Assembly (NCBI RefSeq): GCF_001430825.1
Contig: NZ_CP010535.1
Coordinates: forward strand, 2,460,501 to 2,524,500
Source of the DNA: Sediminicola sp. YIK13
GTDB taxonomy: Bacteria > Bacteroidota > Bacteroidia > Flavobacteriales > Flavobacteriaceae
DNA: 64,000 bases
Direction: 5' to 3'
Positions within the stretch are counted from its first letter, which is position 1. Every line of letters begins with the position of its first letter. This document shows positions 1-9,279 of the stretch, in pieces. A program made the position numbers and the translations under genes. A model generated the notes under the pieces. That model ran no database searches and was not told where the DNA came from. It was given only the letters and a program-made list of their open reading frames with translations.

Positions 1-64
1 CAAATACATTCATAAGTGTAAAACCCAAGGTGCTCAGGAGCATAAAAAATATGGCCCTACCCAC
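1..64 (-). CDS. Probable DMT (EamA-type) transporter, N-terminal fragment cut by window edge
   Basis: Only the first ~20 codons are inside the window. Read leftwards from a GTG at 64, the frame gives a Gly-Arg-Ala start followed by the hydrophobic stretch FFMLLSTLGFTLMNVF. This resembles the first membrane helix of EamA/DMT-superfamily exporters, which often begin with a variant of MLLS-hydrophobic-MN(V/I)LVK. An ATG at 43 is the alternative start. The frame is closed by a TGA further upstream, so the gene must begin near here. A poor promoter match (GATATTTG on the minus strand) lies upstream. The family call is inferred from a short segment and is tentative. Confidence 0.4.
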   Translation of the reverse strand, partial: MGRAIFFMLLSTLGFTLMNVF

Positions 65-392
65 ATCAGTCTTTCCCCATACCACAATTGTTTCCCTCCT
101 ACTTGCCAAATATCAATGCTTTGAAAAGGCAAAGTTCGAACAATGGATGCAATTAATGGTGTTATTGGTCAAATTTCTAGACCCTTTTCCCATTGCCCTA
201 ATAAATGACAACCAATTTTTAGGGATATCATTCCAGTATGATACTTTCTTCTCCAAATTTAGAAACAACTACCTTAAAATTGGTGGGAAACTGTAACCCC
301 CTAAAAGAGGTTTTAAAAATTGATCCTTTATCTGAATTAAATTTTAAGTAAATTACGCTAGCTTATCATTGTTTAAAGTCAAATATCGATTT
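65..392. other. Intergenic stretch, no gene recognised
   Basis: This stretch separates the leftward partial transporter from the rightward BNR-repeat gene. An 88-codon rightward frame at 30-296 has no signal, motif or start context and overlaps the transporter N-terminus, so I do not treat it as a gene. The AT-rich end (about 300-392) must hold the promoter of the BNR gene, but no convincing TAnnTTTG element is present. Confidence 0.5.
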
Positions 393-3300
393 ATGAAAAA
401 AATTTTACACCTAAGCACACTTATATTCTTGTGTTGCGGCTTCCTAGTAAATGCCCAAAAGAAACGTAGTACTTCGGAGAAAACAAATACAGAAGAGATT
501 TCTTTGGAAGGAATGAAATTACGGAATGTAGGTCCGGCATTCCTGTCCGGAAGGATAGCGGATATTGCCGTTCATCCCAACGATCAAAATGTCTGGTACG
601 TGGCCGTTGGCTCCGGAGGCGTTTGGAAAACTGAAAATTCCGGAACCACCTGGACCCCTTTATTCGATAAAGAAGCTTCATATTCAACGGGTTGTATTAC
701 GATAGACCCAAATAACCCTTCTACCATATGGGTGGGCACAGGGGAAAATGTCGGCGGTCGTCATGTAGGCTACGGTGACGGTGTTTACAGAAGTAATGAT
801 GGAGGGAACAGTTGGGAAAACATGGGCCTTAAGGCTTCCCAGCATATTTCAGAAATTATCGTGCATCCTTCCGATCCTAATATTGTTTGGGTAGCGGCAC
901 AGGGCCCCCTTTGGAACAAAGGAGGAGAACGAGGTCTTTACAAAACTACAGACGGGGGTAAAACCTGGAATCATGTACTCAAAGGAAACGAATGGACAGG
1001 GGTAACGGATATACAGTTGGACCCTAGAAATCCAGATAGAATTTACGCGGCAACATGGCAAAGACATAGGACCGTTGCTGCCTTAATGGGCGGTGGACCA
1101 GATTCTGGACTTCACCGGTCCGAAGATGGGGGAGAGACCTGGGAAAAACTGAGCAGTGGTCTTCCCAAATCTAATATGGGTAAAATAGGGATTGCCATTT
1201 CGCCCCAACAGCCCGATGTTCTGTATGCGGCCATAGAATTGGACAGAACCAAAGGTGCCGTTTACAAATCTGAAGACCGTGGAGCTTCGTGGAATAAAAT
1301 GTCGAATACCGTTTCTGGGGGAACTGGTCCACACTACTATCAGGAATTATATGCGAGTCCACATGAATTTGACCGTCTGTATTTGATGAACGTTCGTATC
1401 CTGACCTCTGGCGATGGAGGAAAGACCTTTGTTCAGCTACAGGAAGAAGACAAACATTCAGATAACCACTCCCTGGCCTTCAGGGCCGATGACCCTGACT
1501 ATCTATTGGTAGGAACTGATGCTGGTATCTACGAAAGTTTCGACAATGCCAAAACATGGCGGTATATCAAAAATTTACCCTTGACCCAATTCTACAAGGT
1601 AGCGGTCAATGACCAAAAGCCATTTTACCATATTTTTGGCGGGACCCAAGACAACGGGTCTGCCGGAGGACCTTCCAGAACAGATGAGGAGGAAGGAATC
1701 CACAACGGACATTGGTACAAGACCTTGGGAGCAGACGGACACCAGTCTGCCACCGACCCAGAATTCAATAACATCATCTATGCAGAGACGCAACAAGGTG
1801 GCTTGCACCGAATTGACCTAAACTCCGGCGAAGAAGTCTTTATTCAACCACAGGCGAGAGCTGGAGAGGGTTTTGAACGCTTTAATTGGGATGCACCTAT
1901 ATTGGTAAGTCCGCATAAGGCATCAAGACTATATTTTGCCTCACACAGAGTATGGAAATCAGAGAATAGAGGGAATAGCTGGACACCCATCTCTGGTGAC
2001 CTTACCCGAAACGAGGAACGGATCACCCTACCTATCATGGGCAAACAGCAGAGTTGGGACAATCCATGGGATGTTGGTGCCATGTCTAACTACAACACTA
2101 TCACTTCCTTGGCAGAATCCCCTTTAAAAGAAGGGTTGATCTATGCGGGTACGGACGATGGTTTTATACAAGTGAGTTCTGACGGGGGACAAAATTGGAA
2201 GCGTATTCCCGTGACCAATCTCGGTATTCCCAGTCGATCTTTTGTCAATGATATCAAAGCAGATCTATTCGATGAAAATACAGTATATGTTGCTTTGGAC
2301 AATCATAAGGAAGGAGATTTCTCCACGTATTTGTTCAAAAGCACCAATAAGGGTGAAACTTGGCAGTCCATCAAAGGAAATATTCCTGACAACACCTTGG
2401 TATGGCGATTGGTACAAGATCATGTCAACAAAAATTTGCTGTTTGCGGCCACGGAAAATGGAATTTACACCTCTATGAACGCTGGTAATACATGGCAAAA
2501 ACTTCCTGGATCGCCCACAATCCCATTTAGGGATGTCACCATACAAAGAACCCATAACGATTTGGTTGGTGCTTCTTTTGGAAGGGGATTTTTTGTCTTG
2601 GACGATTATAGCGCTCTTAGGGAAATAACACCTGAAAGCATTAAGAAAGAAGGGACCTTGTTCCCTACAAGGGATGCCCTTTGGTACGTCCCAAAAAGTG
2701 TGATTGGAAATACTGGGGCCGACTTCTATTTCGCTAAAAACCCCGATTTTGGTGCTGTTTTCACCTATCACCTTGCCAATGAAATTACAGATCTTGAAAA
2801 AGCCCGAAAGGACACAGAGAAAGACCTGGAAAAGAAAAATCTGAATATCCCTTTTGCCGGTTGGGATAGTTTGGAAGAAGAACGCAGACAGGAAGATGCA
2901 AAAATATGGCTCACCATTAAAGATCAGGCAGGAAATGTGGTGCGGAATGTAGAGGGAACCTCCAAAAAAGGGATCAATAGGGTTGCTTGGGATTTAAGAC
3001 ACCCAAGTACTAGACCCATTAGACCTGGACAAACGGAAGACGCTGGAGGGAGATGGAACACCGGCCCATTGGCGATGCCCGGAACCTATACCGCAACGCT
3101 TTCCAAGCAAGTAGATGGTGTTGTAACCTTATTGGACGGGCCCAAAAGTTTTGAAGTGGTGCCCTTAAGGGAAAGCACGCTTAAAGGAATCTCTTATGAT
3201 GAGTACCAGGCGTATACCAAGACTTATAATGAGGTTCAGACCAAGAGCTCTATGGTTTCAGATATTCTTAACCAAAGCATGGATAAGATAAAGGCTATGC

Positions 3301-3653
3301 AACTGGCATTGACCAAGGCCAATGTTGCACCGGGGGCACTGACCAAAAAATTGCACGATGTAAAGCAACAACTTTATGAATTTGAAGAAAAATTGGAAGG
3401 AAACAAATCCAAGGATGAAATAGGGGAACGGAATCCACCGAGCATCAATTCCTATTTGGGCACGGCCAGAAGAGGGTTGTCCACAACGTACGGCCCTACC
3501 CCAATGCACCAAGAAAATTTGGAAACTGCATCTGTTATGGCCTCCCAATTGATGGAGGAGATTAAACCTATTGCCAATGGCACCATTCCACAACTGGAAA
3601 AGGAGCTCCAAAATCTTGGCGCCCCGTATATCTTGGGCCAGGGTATAGATTAA
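393..3653 (+). CDS. Exported BNR/sortilin-like beta-propeller repeat protein
   Basis: This encodes about 1086 residues. The ATG at 393 gives a clean signal peptide (MKKILHLSTLIFLCCGFLVNAQ); an in-frame TTG at 369 would add eight charged residues and is less likely. Many Asp-box/BNR-type repeats are visible (DGGNSWENM, DGGKTWNHV, DGGETWEKL, DGGQNWKRI, KGETWQSI, AGNTWQKL), the pattern of VPS10/sortilin-like and WD40/YVTN/BNR-like propellers. After the propeller comes a charged helical segment around residue 800 and an Ig-like module (AGNVVRNVEG, then GINRVAWDLRHP) resembling the FlgD-Ig fold. The C-terminus is helical and lacks a recognisable type IX sorting domain. Proteins of this build are abundant exported proteins of unknown substrate in Bacteroidota; some are annotated as glycosyl hydrolases, but nothing here proves catalysis. 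It is monocistronic, ending at a strong hairpin. Confidence 0.85.
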   Translation: MKKILHLSTLIFLCCGFLVNAQKKRSTSEKTNTEEISLEGMKLRNVGPAFLSGRIADIAVHPNDQNVWYVAVGSGGVWKTENSGTTWTPLFDKEASYSTGCITIDPNNPSTIWVGTGENVGGRHVGYGDGVYRSNDGGNSWENMGLKASQHISEIIVHPSDPNIVWVAAQGPLWNKGGERGLYKTTDGGKTWNHVLKGNEWTGVTDIQLDPRNPDRIYAATWQRHRTVAALMGGGPDSGLHRSEDGGETWEKLSSGLPKSNMGKIGIAISPQQPDVLYAAIELDRTKGAVYKSEDRGASWNKMSNTVSGGTGPHYYQELYASPHEFDRLYLMNVRILTSGDGGKTFVQLQEEDKHSDNHSLAFRADDPDYLLVGTDAGIYESFDNAKTWRYIKNLPLTQFYKVAVNDQKPFYHIFGGTQDNGSAGGPSRTDEEEGIHNGHWYKTLGADGHQSATDPEFNNIIYAETQQGGLHRIDLNSGEEVFIQPQARAGEGFERFNWDAPILVSPHKASRLYFASHRVWKSENRGNSWTPISGDLTRNEERITLPIMGKQQSWDNPWDVGAMSNYNTITSLAESPLKEGLIYAGTDDGFIQVSSDGGQNWKRIPVTNLGIPSRSFVNDIKADLFDENTVYVALDNHKEGDFSTYLFKSTNKGETWQSIKGNIPDNTLVWRLVQDHVNKNLLFAATENGIYTSMNAGNTWQKLPGSPTIPFRDVTIQRTHNDLVGASFGRGFFVLDDYSALREITPESIKKEGTLFPTRDALWYVPKSVIGNTGADFYFAKNPDFGAVFTYHLANEITDLEKARKDTEKDLEKKNLNIPFAGWDSLEEERRQEDAKIWLTIKDQAGNVVRNVEGTSKKGINRVAWDLRHPSTRPIRPGQTEDAGGRWNTGPLAMPGTYTATLSKQVDGVVTLLDGPKSFEVVPLRESTLKGISYDEYQAYTKTYNEVQTKSSMVSDILNQSMDKIKAMQLALTKANVAPGALTKKLHDVKQQLYEFEEKLEGNKSKDEIGERNPPSINSYLGTARRGLSTTYGPTPMHQENLETASVMASQLMEEIKPIANGTIPQLEKELQNLGAPYILGQGID

Positions 3654-3673
3654 ATAAAAATCAAACTTGTTTT

Positions 3674-3709
3674 AAAAAGGAGCCATATTCAGTTATGGCT
3701 CCTTTTTTT
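3674..3709. terminator. Bidirectional intrinsic terminator
   Basis: Perfect 14-bp arms AAAAAGGAGCCATA / TATGGCTCCTTTTT flank a six-base loop and are followed by a T run. The hairpin sits between the convergent BNR gene and Nudix gene, and reads as a terminator on both strands. Confidence 0.85.
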
Positions 3710-4184
3710 ATTCTTCCAAATTGGTTTCCTGATTTTCATTTTCCAGGGTTGGGATATAAAAAATGCCCTCCAAATAACAATGAATGCCCATTCTACTGGC
3801 ATCAAAATGGGGAGTGGGCAAATTATGGGGATCAACCCAAAGCCATTCCACACATTTATCGGGCTCCATTAAATGCAGAATACCGGAGTATGAATTGGCC
3901 AACAGAATAACGGATATATAATGTATTCCTTCCAGGGAAAAGGTTTCCAGATTATTGGTCACGGCAATAACCTTGGGCTTTTCAATGGTCAGATCAGTTT
4001 CTTCTTTTACTTCCCTTATGGCAGCCGACTCAAATGACTCCCCAAGCTCCAAATGTCCCCCTGGGATGGAGTAATAAGGAGCATGACCTCCCCTACGCTG
4101 ACCTACAAGGACGCGACCGCTTTCGTTGACGACTATGACCCCAACCCCTACCTTGGGCTCTCTTTTCTGATCTATCCAAACCAT
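3708..4184 (-). CDS. Nudix hydrolase
   Basis: This 158-residue protein has a complete Nudix box at residues 42-65: GGHLELGES, then REVKEETDL, matching GX5EX7REUXEEXGU, which binds the metal and hydrolyses nucleoside diphosphate-X bonds. The N-terminal beta strand VGVGVIVVNESGRVLVGQRRGGH is typical of the ADP-ribose/8-oxo-dGTP-like subgroup. The substrate cannot be told from sequence; the WLWVDPHNLP segment near the C-terminus is common in small MutT-like enzymes. There is no signal peptide, so it is cytosolic. Its stop codon touches the shared terminator with the BNR gene, and it seems to be transcribed alone. Confidence 0.88.
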   Translation of the reverse strand: MVWIDQKREPKVGVGVIVVNESGRVLVGQRRGGHAPYYSIPGGHLELGESFESAAIREVKEETDLTIEKPKVIAVTNNLETFSLEGIHYISVILLANSYSGILHLMEPDKCVEWLWVDPHNLPTPHFDASRMGIHCYLEGIFYIPTLENENQETNLEE

Positions 4185-4344
4185 TGAATTAAGTTACAAA
4201 TAATAATAGATATAAATCCAGGAGTGAAATCTAAAAAGCGCTATTAATAGACGGGCATTGAACCGTGACCATCTTCCGATACCTAGGTGGGCGTTTACTT
4301 TAGTGTATTATGATGGGATAGCAAGATTTTGGGAATAGACCCAA

Positions 4345-4374
4345 ACAAAAAAGAGCCGCACTTGCGTGCAGCTC
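4345..4374 (-). terminator. Terminator of the tRNA-Asn gene
   Basis: On the minus strand an 8-bp stem (GAGCTGCA / TGCGGCTC, one G-U pair) with a six-base loop is followed by TTTTTT. It lies just downstream of the tRNA gene. Confidence 0.8.
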
Positions 4375-4383
4375 TGTATTTTG

Positions 4384-4457
4384 CTCCCCCTCTTGGGCTC
4401 GAACCAAGGACCCTCTGATTAACAGTCAGATGCTCTAACCAACTGAGCTAAGGAGGA
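4384..4457 (-). tRNA. tRNA-Asn (anticodon GTT)
   Basis: The 74-nt minus-strand sequence folds as a cloverleaf. The acceptor arms are TCCTCCT / AGGGGGA, the D arm holds TAGCTCAGTTGGTTAGAGC, the anticodon stem TCTGA / TCAGA encloses the loop CTGTTAA with anticodon GTT, and the T arm carries GGTTCGAGCC. The discriminator base is G, and the 3' CCA is not encoded, as is usual in Bacteroidota. It has its own promoter and terminator, so it is a single-gene unit. Confidence 0.96.
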
Positions 4458-4489
4458 GTTTCACACCTAAACTATTGCTTAGGCGGGTG

Positions 4490-4520
4490 CAAATATATAT
4501 GTTTTTTCAAATGTACCAAA
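4490..4520 (-). promoter_or_regulatory. Promoter of tRNA-Asn
   Basis: On the minus strand TTTG (4517-4520), a 19-nt spacer and TATATTTG (4490-4497) match the Bacteroidota sigma-ABfr consensus TTG-N17-20-TAnnTTTG very well. Transcription would start about 25 nt before the mature tRNA 5' end, leaving a short leader for RNase P. Confidence 0.75.
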
Positions 4521-4538
4521 CAAATAAATAGTGTTTTT

Positions 4539-5894
4539 TTATTTAAAAAGCCATTTGTAGATATCATTACCATTCGCGAACAGCAATAACCCTATCAATA
4601 AGAAGAATCCGACCATTTGGGCGTACTCCAAAAATTTGTCACTTGGCTTTCTACCCGATATCATTTCATATAACAAAAACATGACATGACCCCCATCCAA
4701 TGCTGGGATGGGCAAGATGTTCATAAAGGCCAGAATGATGGATATTAGGGCAGTCGTCCCCCAAAATATCTCCCAATTCCAGGTATCCGGGAACATACTG
4801 CCAATGGCTGCAAAACCACCAACGCCTTTGTAGGCTCCGGTTTCCGGATTGAATATTTTTTTCAATTGCTTCACATAACCGGTAAGCGTATTCACCCCTT
4901 TATCTATCCCTGCAGGAATCGCCTCCAAAAAGGTATACTTTTGGGTTTCGATCTTAAAAGCGCCCATATCAGAATATTCTTGCATGGTCAAGGCTCCTAC
5001 TGCTACACCCAGCTTACCATCCTGAGACACCTTAACATTTACAGTTTTAAGGGCGCCATCACCACTTTCTACTTTAAGGTCAATATTTTGTCCTGCATAT
5101 TTTTCCAACAAAGGTGCAGCTTGGTCAAAATAAGCAATCTCTTCACTACCAATGGCAATCACCCTATCCCTTTCCTTAAGGTCTACCCCTTTGTTATGTG
5201 AATCCTTGGATATTTCCTTTATTATAAAGGGCTGACGGATGCTAATAAATCTTGCCTTATCCTCATCTTCGATTAAAGTAGCAATAAAATCCACAGGGAT
5301 AGCCTGCTCAAAAACCCTACCGTCTCTTTCAATGGTAATACTGTTCCCGTTTACAATTTCCAAAAACAAGGCACCAAAGTTCTCTACCTTATCACCATCC
5401 ACAGCAAGGATCTTATCCCCGGTCTGTACTCCCAATTTATCCCCAATTTCCTTTTCGGTCACCAGAATTCCACCTTCTAAACTGTCCATAGGAATATACT
5501 GGTCTCCATAGGAATAGGCCATCCCTATATAAATGACCACAGCCAATAAGAAGTTCACCGTAACACCACCGAGCATAATGATCAAACGTTGCCAAGCCGG
5601 CTTACTTCTGAACTCCCAAGGTTTCGGCTCCTCTTTCATAGCTTCAGTGTCCATGCTCTCATCAATCATTCCGGCAATCTTCACGTAGCCACCCAAGGGC
5701 AACCAACCGATACCATACTCGGTTCCTCCTATTTTCTTTTTAAAAAGTGAGAATTTGATATCGAAAAAGAGGTAGAATTTCTCCACCTTGGTCTTAAATA
5801 ATTTCGCTGGAATAAAATGCCCCATTTCGTGTAGGACGATCAACAAGGAAAGACTTAAAAAAAACTGTATGGTTTGAACCAATATTGGACTCAT
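4539..5894 (-). CDS. rseP: RseP family site-2 zinc metalloprotease
   Basis: This 451-residue membrane protease cuts substrates within the membrane; in Proteobacteria RseP releases sigma-E by cleaving its anti-sigma factor. The zinc site HEMGH is at residues 22-26 in the first membrane helix, and the third ligand lies in the LDG motif at 399-401 (NILPIPALDGGH). Between them are the conserved GWLPLGGYVKIAGM segment and a PDZ-containing periplasmic region around 190-320. Three or four membrane helices and the overall length fit the family. It stands alone, whereas in many Bacteroidota dxr precedes it. A TATTTTTG -7 candidate lies on the minus strand at 5921-5928. The local substrate is unknown. 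Confidence 0.93.
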   Translation of the reverse strand: MSPILVQTIQFFLSLSLLIVLHEMGHFIPAKLFKTKVEKFYLFFDIKFSLFKKKIGGTEYGIGWLPLGGYVKIAGMIDESMDTEAMKEEPKPWEFRSKPAWQRLIIMLGGVTVNFLLAVVIYIGMAYSYGDQYIPMDSLEGGILVTEKEIGDKLGVQTGDKILAVDGDKVENFGALFLEIVNGNSITIERDGRVFEQAIPVDFIATLIEDEDKARFISIRQPFIIKEISKDSHNKGVDLKERDRVIAIGSEEIAYFDQAAPLLEKYAGQNIDLKVESGDGALKTVNVKVSQDGKLGVAVGALTMQEYSDMGAFKIETQKYTFLEAIPAGIDKGVNTLTGYVKQLKKIFNPETGAYKGVGGFAAIGSMFPDTWNWEIFWGTTALISIILAFMNILPIPALDGGHVMFLLYEMISGRKPSDKFLEYAQMVGFFLLIGLLLFANGNDIYKWLFK

Positions 5895-6011
5895 CTATAT
5901 TTATCTAAAATTAAAACGCACAAAAATACACTTTTAGGGGGTCTTAAAAAAGAAACAATTTTGACCATTTTTTATTTTAAGAAAGATTTAGCACGAAAGG
6001 GGATTCATTTC

Positions 6012-6043
6012 TTTGACTGATTTTGGTAACTACCGTACCTTTG
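6012..6043 (+). promoter_or_regulatory. Promoter of the SCO gene, very short leader
   Basis: TTTG (6012-6015), a 20-nt spacer and TACCTTTG (6036-6043) match the Bacteroidota promoter consensus. The ATG at 6054 is only 10 nt beyond the -7 element, so the predicted transcript has almost no 5' leader. Confidence 0.65.
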
Positions 6044-6053
6044 AAAAAAAAAC

Positions 6054-6728
6054 ATGCGTTCCTTTTTCGCCAAGTACAAGCTTTTTTTTATGGTGATGCT
6101 GGGACTTTCGGCCATCATCATTTATTTGTTTTACAATGCCCTCCAACCCCAGGAGAACCTTCCCGTTTATCAACCGTCCATGGTAAATGGCGAATTGGTG
6201 GACAGCACATTACAACATGTAAAAAAATACCATACCATAGCAGATTTCTCCTTGACCAACCAAAACGGTAATATCATTACCCAAGACAATTACAAGGACA
6301 AAATATATGTTGCCGATTTCTTCTTTACCACCTGCCCTACCATTTGCCCAATAATGACCAAAAATATGGCAGAGATCCAAGAAAAGGTCATGGATGATCC
6401 GGATGTACTTTTACTCTCCCACTCGGTAACCCCTGTGATTGATTCCGTACCCCAACTAAAAAAATACGCCTTGGAAAAAGGGGTGAACGACACAAAATGG
6501 AATTTGGTGACCGGCGACAAAAAGGAAATATATGACCTCGCCAGAAAATCCTACTTGGCAGTAAAAACCGATGGGGATGGCGGCCCTTATGACATGATCC
6601 ATACCGAAAATTTTATCCTAGTGGATAAGCAAAGACGAATAAGAGGTTTTTATGACGGTACCAAAAAGGAGGAAATAGAAAAACTTTTAGAGGATTTGAA
6701 AATTCTCAAAGCGTCCTACGTACAGTAA
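6054..6728 (+). CDS. SCO1/SenC family copper chaperone
   Basis: This 224-residue protein is membrane-anchored by one N-terminal helix (about residues 10-28) with a thioredoxin-like domain outside. The copper ligands are present: CPTIC (Cys94 and Cys98) and His183 in the DMIHTENFILV segment. SCO proteins deliver copper to, or keep reduced, the CuA centre of cytochrome c oxidase. Downstream the feoA gene begins after an 88-nt gap that has its own promoter-like element, so co-transcription with iron genes is not required. No cytochrome oxidase genes are nearby in this window. Confidence 0.93.
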   Translation: MRSFFAKYKLFFMVMLGLSAIIIYLFYNALQPQENLPVYQPSMVNGELVDSTLQHVKKYHTIADFSLTNQNGNIITQDNYKDKIYVADFFFTTCPTICPIMTKNMAEIQEKVMDDPDVLLLSHSVTPVIDSVPQLKKYALEKGVNDTKWNLVTGDKKEIYDLARKSYLAVKTDGDGGPYDMIHTENFILVDKQRRIRGFYDGTKKEEIEKLLEDLKILKASYVQ

Positions 6729-6816
6729 AACCTTTCTACTTTTAATATATTATTAGACTTTAAATCGATATTTTTCCCTTATTTTTGCTCTTAATTAAAA
6801 TCAATCTAAATAAAAA

Positions 6817-7062
6817 TTGATTACGACCGTCGCACATTTAAAGAGAGGACAGAAGGGGATCATCAAGGAATTTGCAGATGACATCCTACCCATAAAACTA
6901 TTGGAACTTGGCTGCCTTCCTGGCAATGAGGTAGAAATGGTACAAGTGGCGCCCCTGAATGATCCTATCTATATCAATGTAAACGGTTCCCATATTGCCA
7001 TAAGAAGGGAAGTTGCCCTTCAAATTGAGTTGGAGATAATTGTTGATAATGCAGTTTTATGA
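6817..7062 (+). CDS. feoA: FeoA ferrous iron transport protein, TTG start
   Basis: This 81-residue SH3-like cytosolic protein stimulates FeoB. The family pattern is clear: LKRGQKGIIKEFADD, then LLELGCLPGNEVEMV and a C-terminal IAIRREVALQIELE. No ATG lies upstream before an in-frame TAA at 6811, and the first internal ATG would remove the first strand. The TTG at 6817 (TTG-ATT-ACG-ACC) is therefore the likely start. A TATTTTTG -7 candidate is at 6780-6787. The gene overlaps feoB by four bases (ATGA), which indicates translational coupling. Confidence 0.92.
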   Translation: MITTVAHLKRGQKGIIKEFADDILPIKLLELGCLPGNEVEMVQVAPLNDPIYINVNGSHIAIRREVALQIELEIIVDNAVL

Positions 7063-9278
7063 GCAAAAGCATCAATGTAGCCCTCATAGGCAATCCCAAT
7101 ACAGGTAAAACTTCAGTATTTAATCAACTTACAGGACTAAAACAAAAAGTTGGTAATTATCCCGGAATCACTGTCGAAAAGAAGGAAGGCATTTGCAAAC
7201 TGCCCCGCGGAGTTAAGGCCCATATTCTAGATTTGCCCGGTACCTATAGCCTCAATACCACATCATTGGATGAGAGTGTGGTAGTGGAACTTTTGCTTAA
7301 TAAAAATGATAAGGATTTTCCCGATGTGGCCGTTGTGATTACGGATGTGGAAAATTTAAAGCGAAACCTGCTATTATTCACCCAAATAAAAGATTTAAGA
7401 ATCCCTTCCATTCTCGTCATTAACATGGCAGACAGGATGTCCCGCAAAGGAATTTCTCTGGATATTCCTTTATTGGAGGAGCAATTAAATACAAAAATAG
7501 CCTTGGTTAGTACCCGTAATGGTACAGGGGTGGAACGCATCAAAGAACTTATTGCCGATTATAAAAACTTGTCCACCACGCCCAATGTGGATACAAAAAT
7601 CATTGCGCCTGAGTATTTTGAGCGCTTAAAAGAGACTTTTCCAAAGGAAGACCTCTACAAACTATGGTTGGTCATTACACAGGATGTGAACTTTACCCCC
7701 ATTGAAAAAATACTGACCAAGAACACCTCTTCCTTTGTCACAAAAACCAAATCAGAATTAAAAAGGTTGCAGCAAAAGGAAACCATCTTGCGCTACCAAT
7801 TCATAAATGGAGTCTTAAAGCAAGCCTACAAGGTTGATGTGAATGCCGCAAAAGGATTTAGGGCCACGTTGGACAAAATCCTTACCCATAAAGTTTTTGG
7901 GTATCTCATTTTCTTTTTGATCCTGTTGACCATCTTTCAGGCGATCTATGACTGGAGCAGCTACCCCATGGATTTTATTGATGAATTTTTTGTCTTCGGA
8001 AGTGAATGGGTAAAAGCTACCCTCCCCCCTGGCCAGTTCACCAATCTAATTGCTGAGGGTATTCTTACCGGTATTGGCGGAATTGTCATTTTTATCCCCC
8101 AAATTGCCTTTTTGTTCTTGTTCATCTCCTTATTGGAAGAAACCGGTTATATGAGCAGGGTGGTCTTTTTGATGGATCGTTTAATGAGACCGTTTGGATT
8201 AAGTGGAAAAAGCATCGTTCCTCTAATTTCAGGAACTGCCTGCGCCATTCCAGCAGTCATGGCCACTAGGACTATAGAAAATTGGAAGGAGCGATTGATT
8301 ACCATTTTGGTAACCCCCTTTACGACCTGTTCGGCCAGATTGCCTGTTTATCTTATTATCATTGCCTTGGTGATTCCAGAAGGCCGTTTTCTAGGGCTAA
8401 GTTACCAAGCCCTGACCTTAATGTTGTTATACCTAATAGGTTTTGGAGCGGCCATTTTTTCTGCCATGATCCTTAATAAGATCCTGAAGATCAAGAACAA
8501 ATCCTTTTTTGTGGTTGAAATGCCCAATTACAAACTCCCACTTCTTAAGAATGTGGCCTATACCGTTTTGGAAAAAACCAAAAGCTTTGTTTTCGGTGCA
8601 GGAAAGATCATTTTGGCGATTTCAATTATTCTTTGGTTTTTAGGTTCCAACGGTTTTTCCAGCGAATTTGAAAATGCAGAAGACCTTGTTAAGGAGCGCA
8701 TTGCAAAGAAAGGTTTTACGGATTACAACACATCCAACATGGATAACACCTTGGCCTCGTACCAGATAGCATTGCAGGAAAACCAACTTTCGCTCAATGC
8801 TGTAAAAGATTCTGTTGTAGTGAAAAGACAGCTTTTAAATGAAAGAGCCTTAAACCAAGAAATTTCGAGCTATAAATTGGAGAATTCTTACATGGGCTAC
8901 ATGGGGAAGGCAATTGAACCCATTGTAAAGCCCTTGGGGTACGATTGGAAGATAGGAATAGCTGTATTGACATCCTTTGCCGCAAGGGAAGTTTTTGTTG
9001 GCACCTTGGCCACAATCTATAGCGTTGGCAGTGACGAAGAAGAGACCATAAAAAATAGAATGTCCGCAGAAGTTAATACATTCACCAAGAAACCATTGTT
9101 CAACATGGCATCTGGAATCTCCCTCTTGTTATTTTATGCCTTTGCCATGCAATGCATGAGTACCCTTGCCGTGGTAAAAAGGGAGACCAACACCTGGAAG
9201 TGGCCGGCCGCACAGCTTGTATTTATGAGCATTTTTGCGTACATTGTAGCATTGATCGCCTATCAAATCTTAAAGTAA
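7059..9278 (+). CDS. feoB: FeoB ferrous iron transporter
   Basis: This 739-residue inner-membrane Fe(II) transporter has an N-terminal G-protein domain. G1 is GNPNTGKTS near residues 10-18, G3 is DLPGTYS, and G4 is NMAD in LVINMADRMS. The membrane domain carries the two gate repeats, with SGTACAIPAVMATRTI and PFTTCSARLPVY, including the conserved cysteines thought to lie on the ion path. A long periplasmic or cytosolic insert (about residues 535-600, rich in Glu and Asn) separates the last helices, a common feature of Bacteroidota FeoB. It sits between feoA (4-base overlap) and a small Cys-rich partner gene. Confidence 0.96.
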   Translation: MSKSINVALIGNPNTGKTSVFNQLTGLKQKVGNYPGITVEKKEGICKLPRGVKAHILDLPGTYSLNTTSLDESVVVELLLNKNDKDFPDVAVVITDVENLKRNLLLFTQIKDLRIPSILVINMADRMSRKGISLDIPLLEEQLNTKIALVSTRNGTGVERIKELIADYKNLSTTPNVDTKIIAPEYFERLKETFPKEDLYKLWLVITQDVNFTPIEKILTKNTSSFVTKTKSELKRLQQKETILRYQFINGVLKQAYKVDVNAAKGFRATLDKILTHKVFGYLIFFLILLTIFQAIYDWSSYPMDFIDEFFVFGSEWVKATLPPGQFTNLIAEGILTGIGGIVIFIPQIAFLFLFISLLEETGYMSRVVFLMDRLMRPFGLSGKSIVPLISGTACAIPAVMATRTIENWKERLITILVTPFTTCSARLPVYLIIIALVIPEGRFLGLSYQALTLMLLYLIGFGAAIFSAMILNKILKIKNKSFFVVEMPNYKLPLLKNVAYTVLEKTKSFVFGAGKIILAISIILWFLGSNGFSSEFENAEDLVKERIAKKGFTDYNTSNMDNTLASYQIALQENQLSLNAVKDSVVVKRQLLNERALNQEISSYKLENSYMGYMGKAIEPIVKPLGYDWKIGIAVLTSFAAREVFVGTLATIYSVGSDEEETIKNRMSAEVNTFTKKPLFNMASGISLLLFYAFAMQCMSTLAVVKRETNTWKWPAAQLVFMSIFAYIVALIAYQILK

Positions 9279-9279
9279 A

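Noticed and set aside
30-296. An 88-codon plus-strand frame at the left edge.
   Set aside because: It has no signal, domain or promoter, and it overlaps a better minus-strand transporter N-terminus.
2265-2771. A 168-codon antisense frame in the BNR gene.
   Set aside because: It is an antisense shadow of a clearly coding frame and shows no motif.
3258-3611. A 117-codon antisense frame at the end of the BNR gene.
   Set aside because: It is a shadow frame with no promoter or domain.
4225-4300. A tRNA-like remnant (minus-strand GGTTCAATGCCCG) near the tRNA-Asn gene.
   Set aside because: Only a T-arm-like string is visible; no D arm, anticodon stem or acceptor stem can be drawn.
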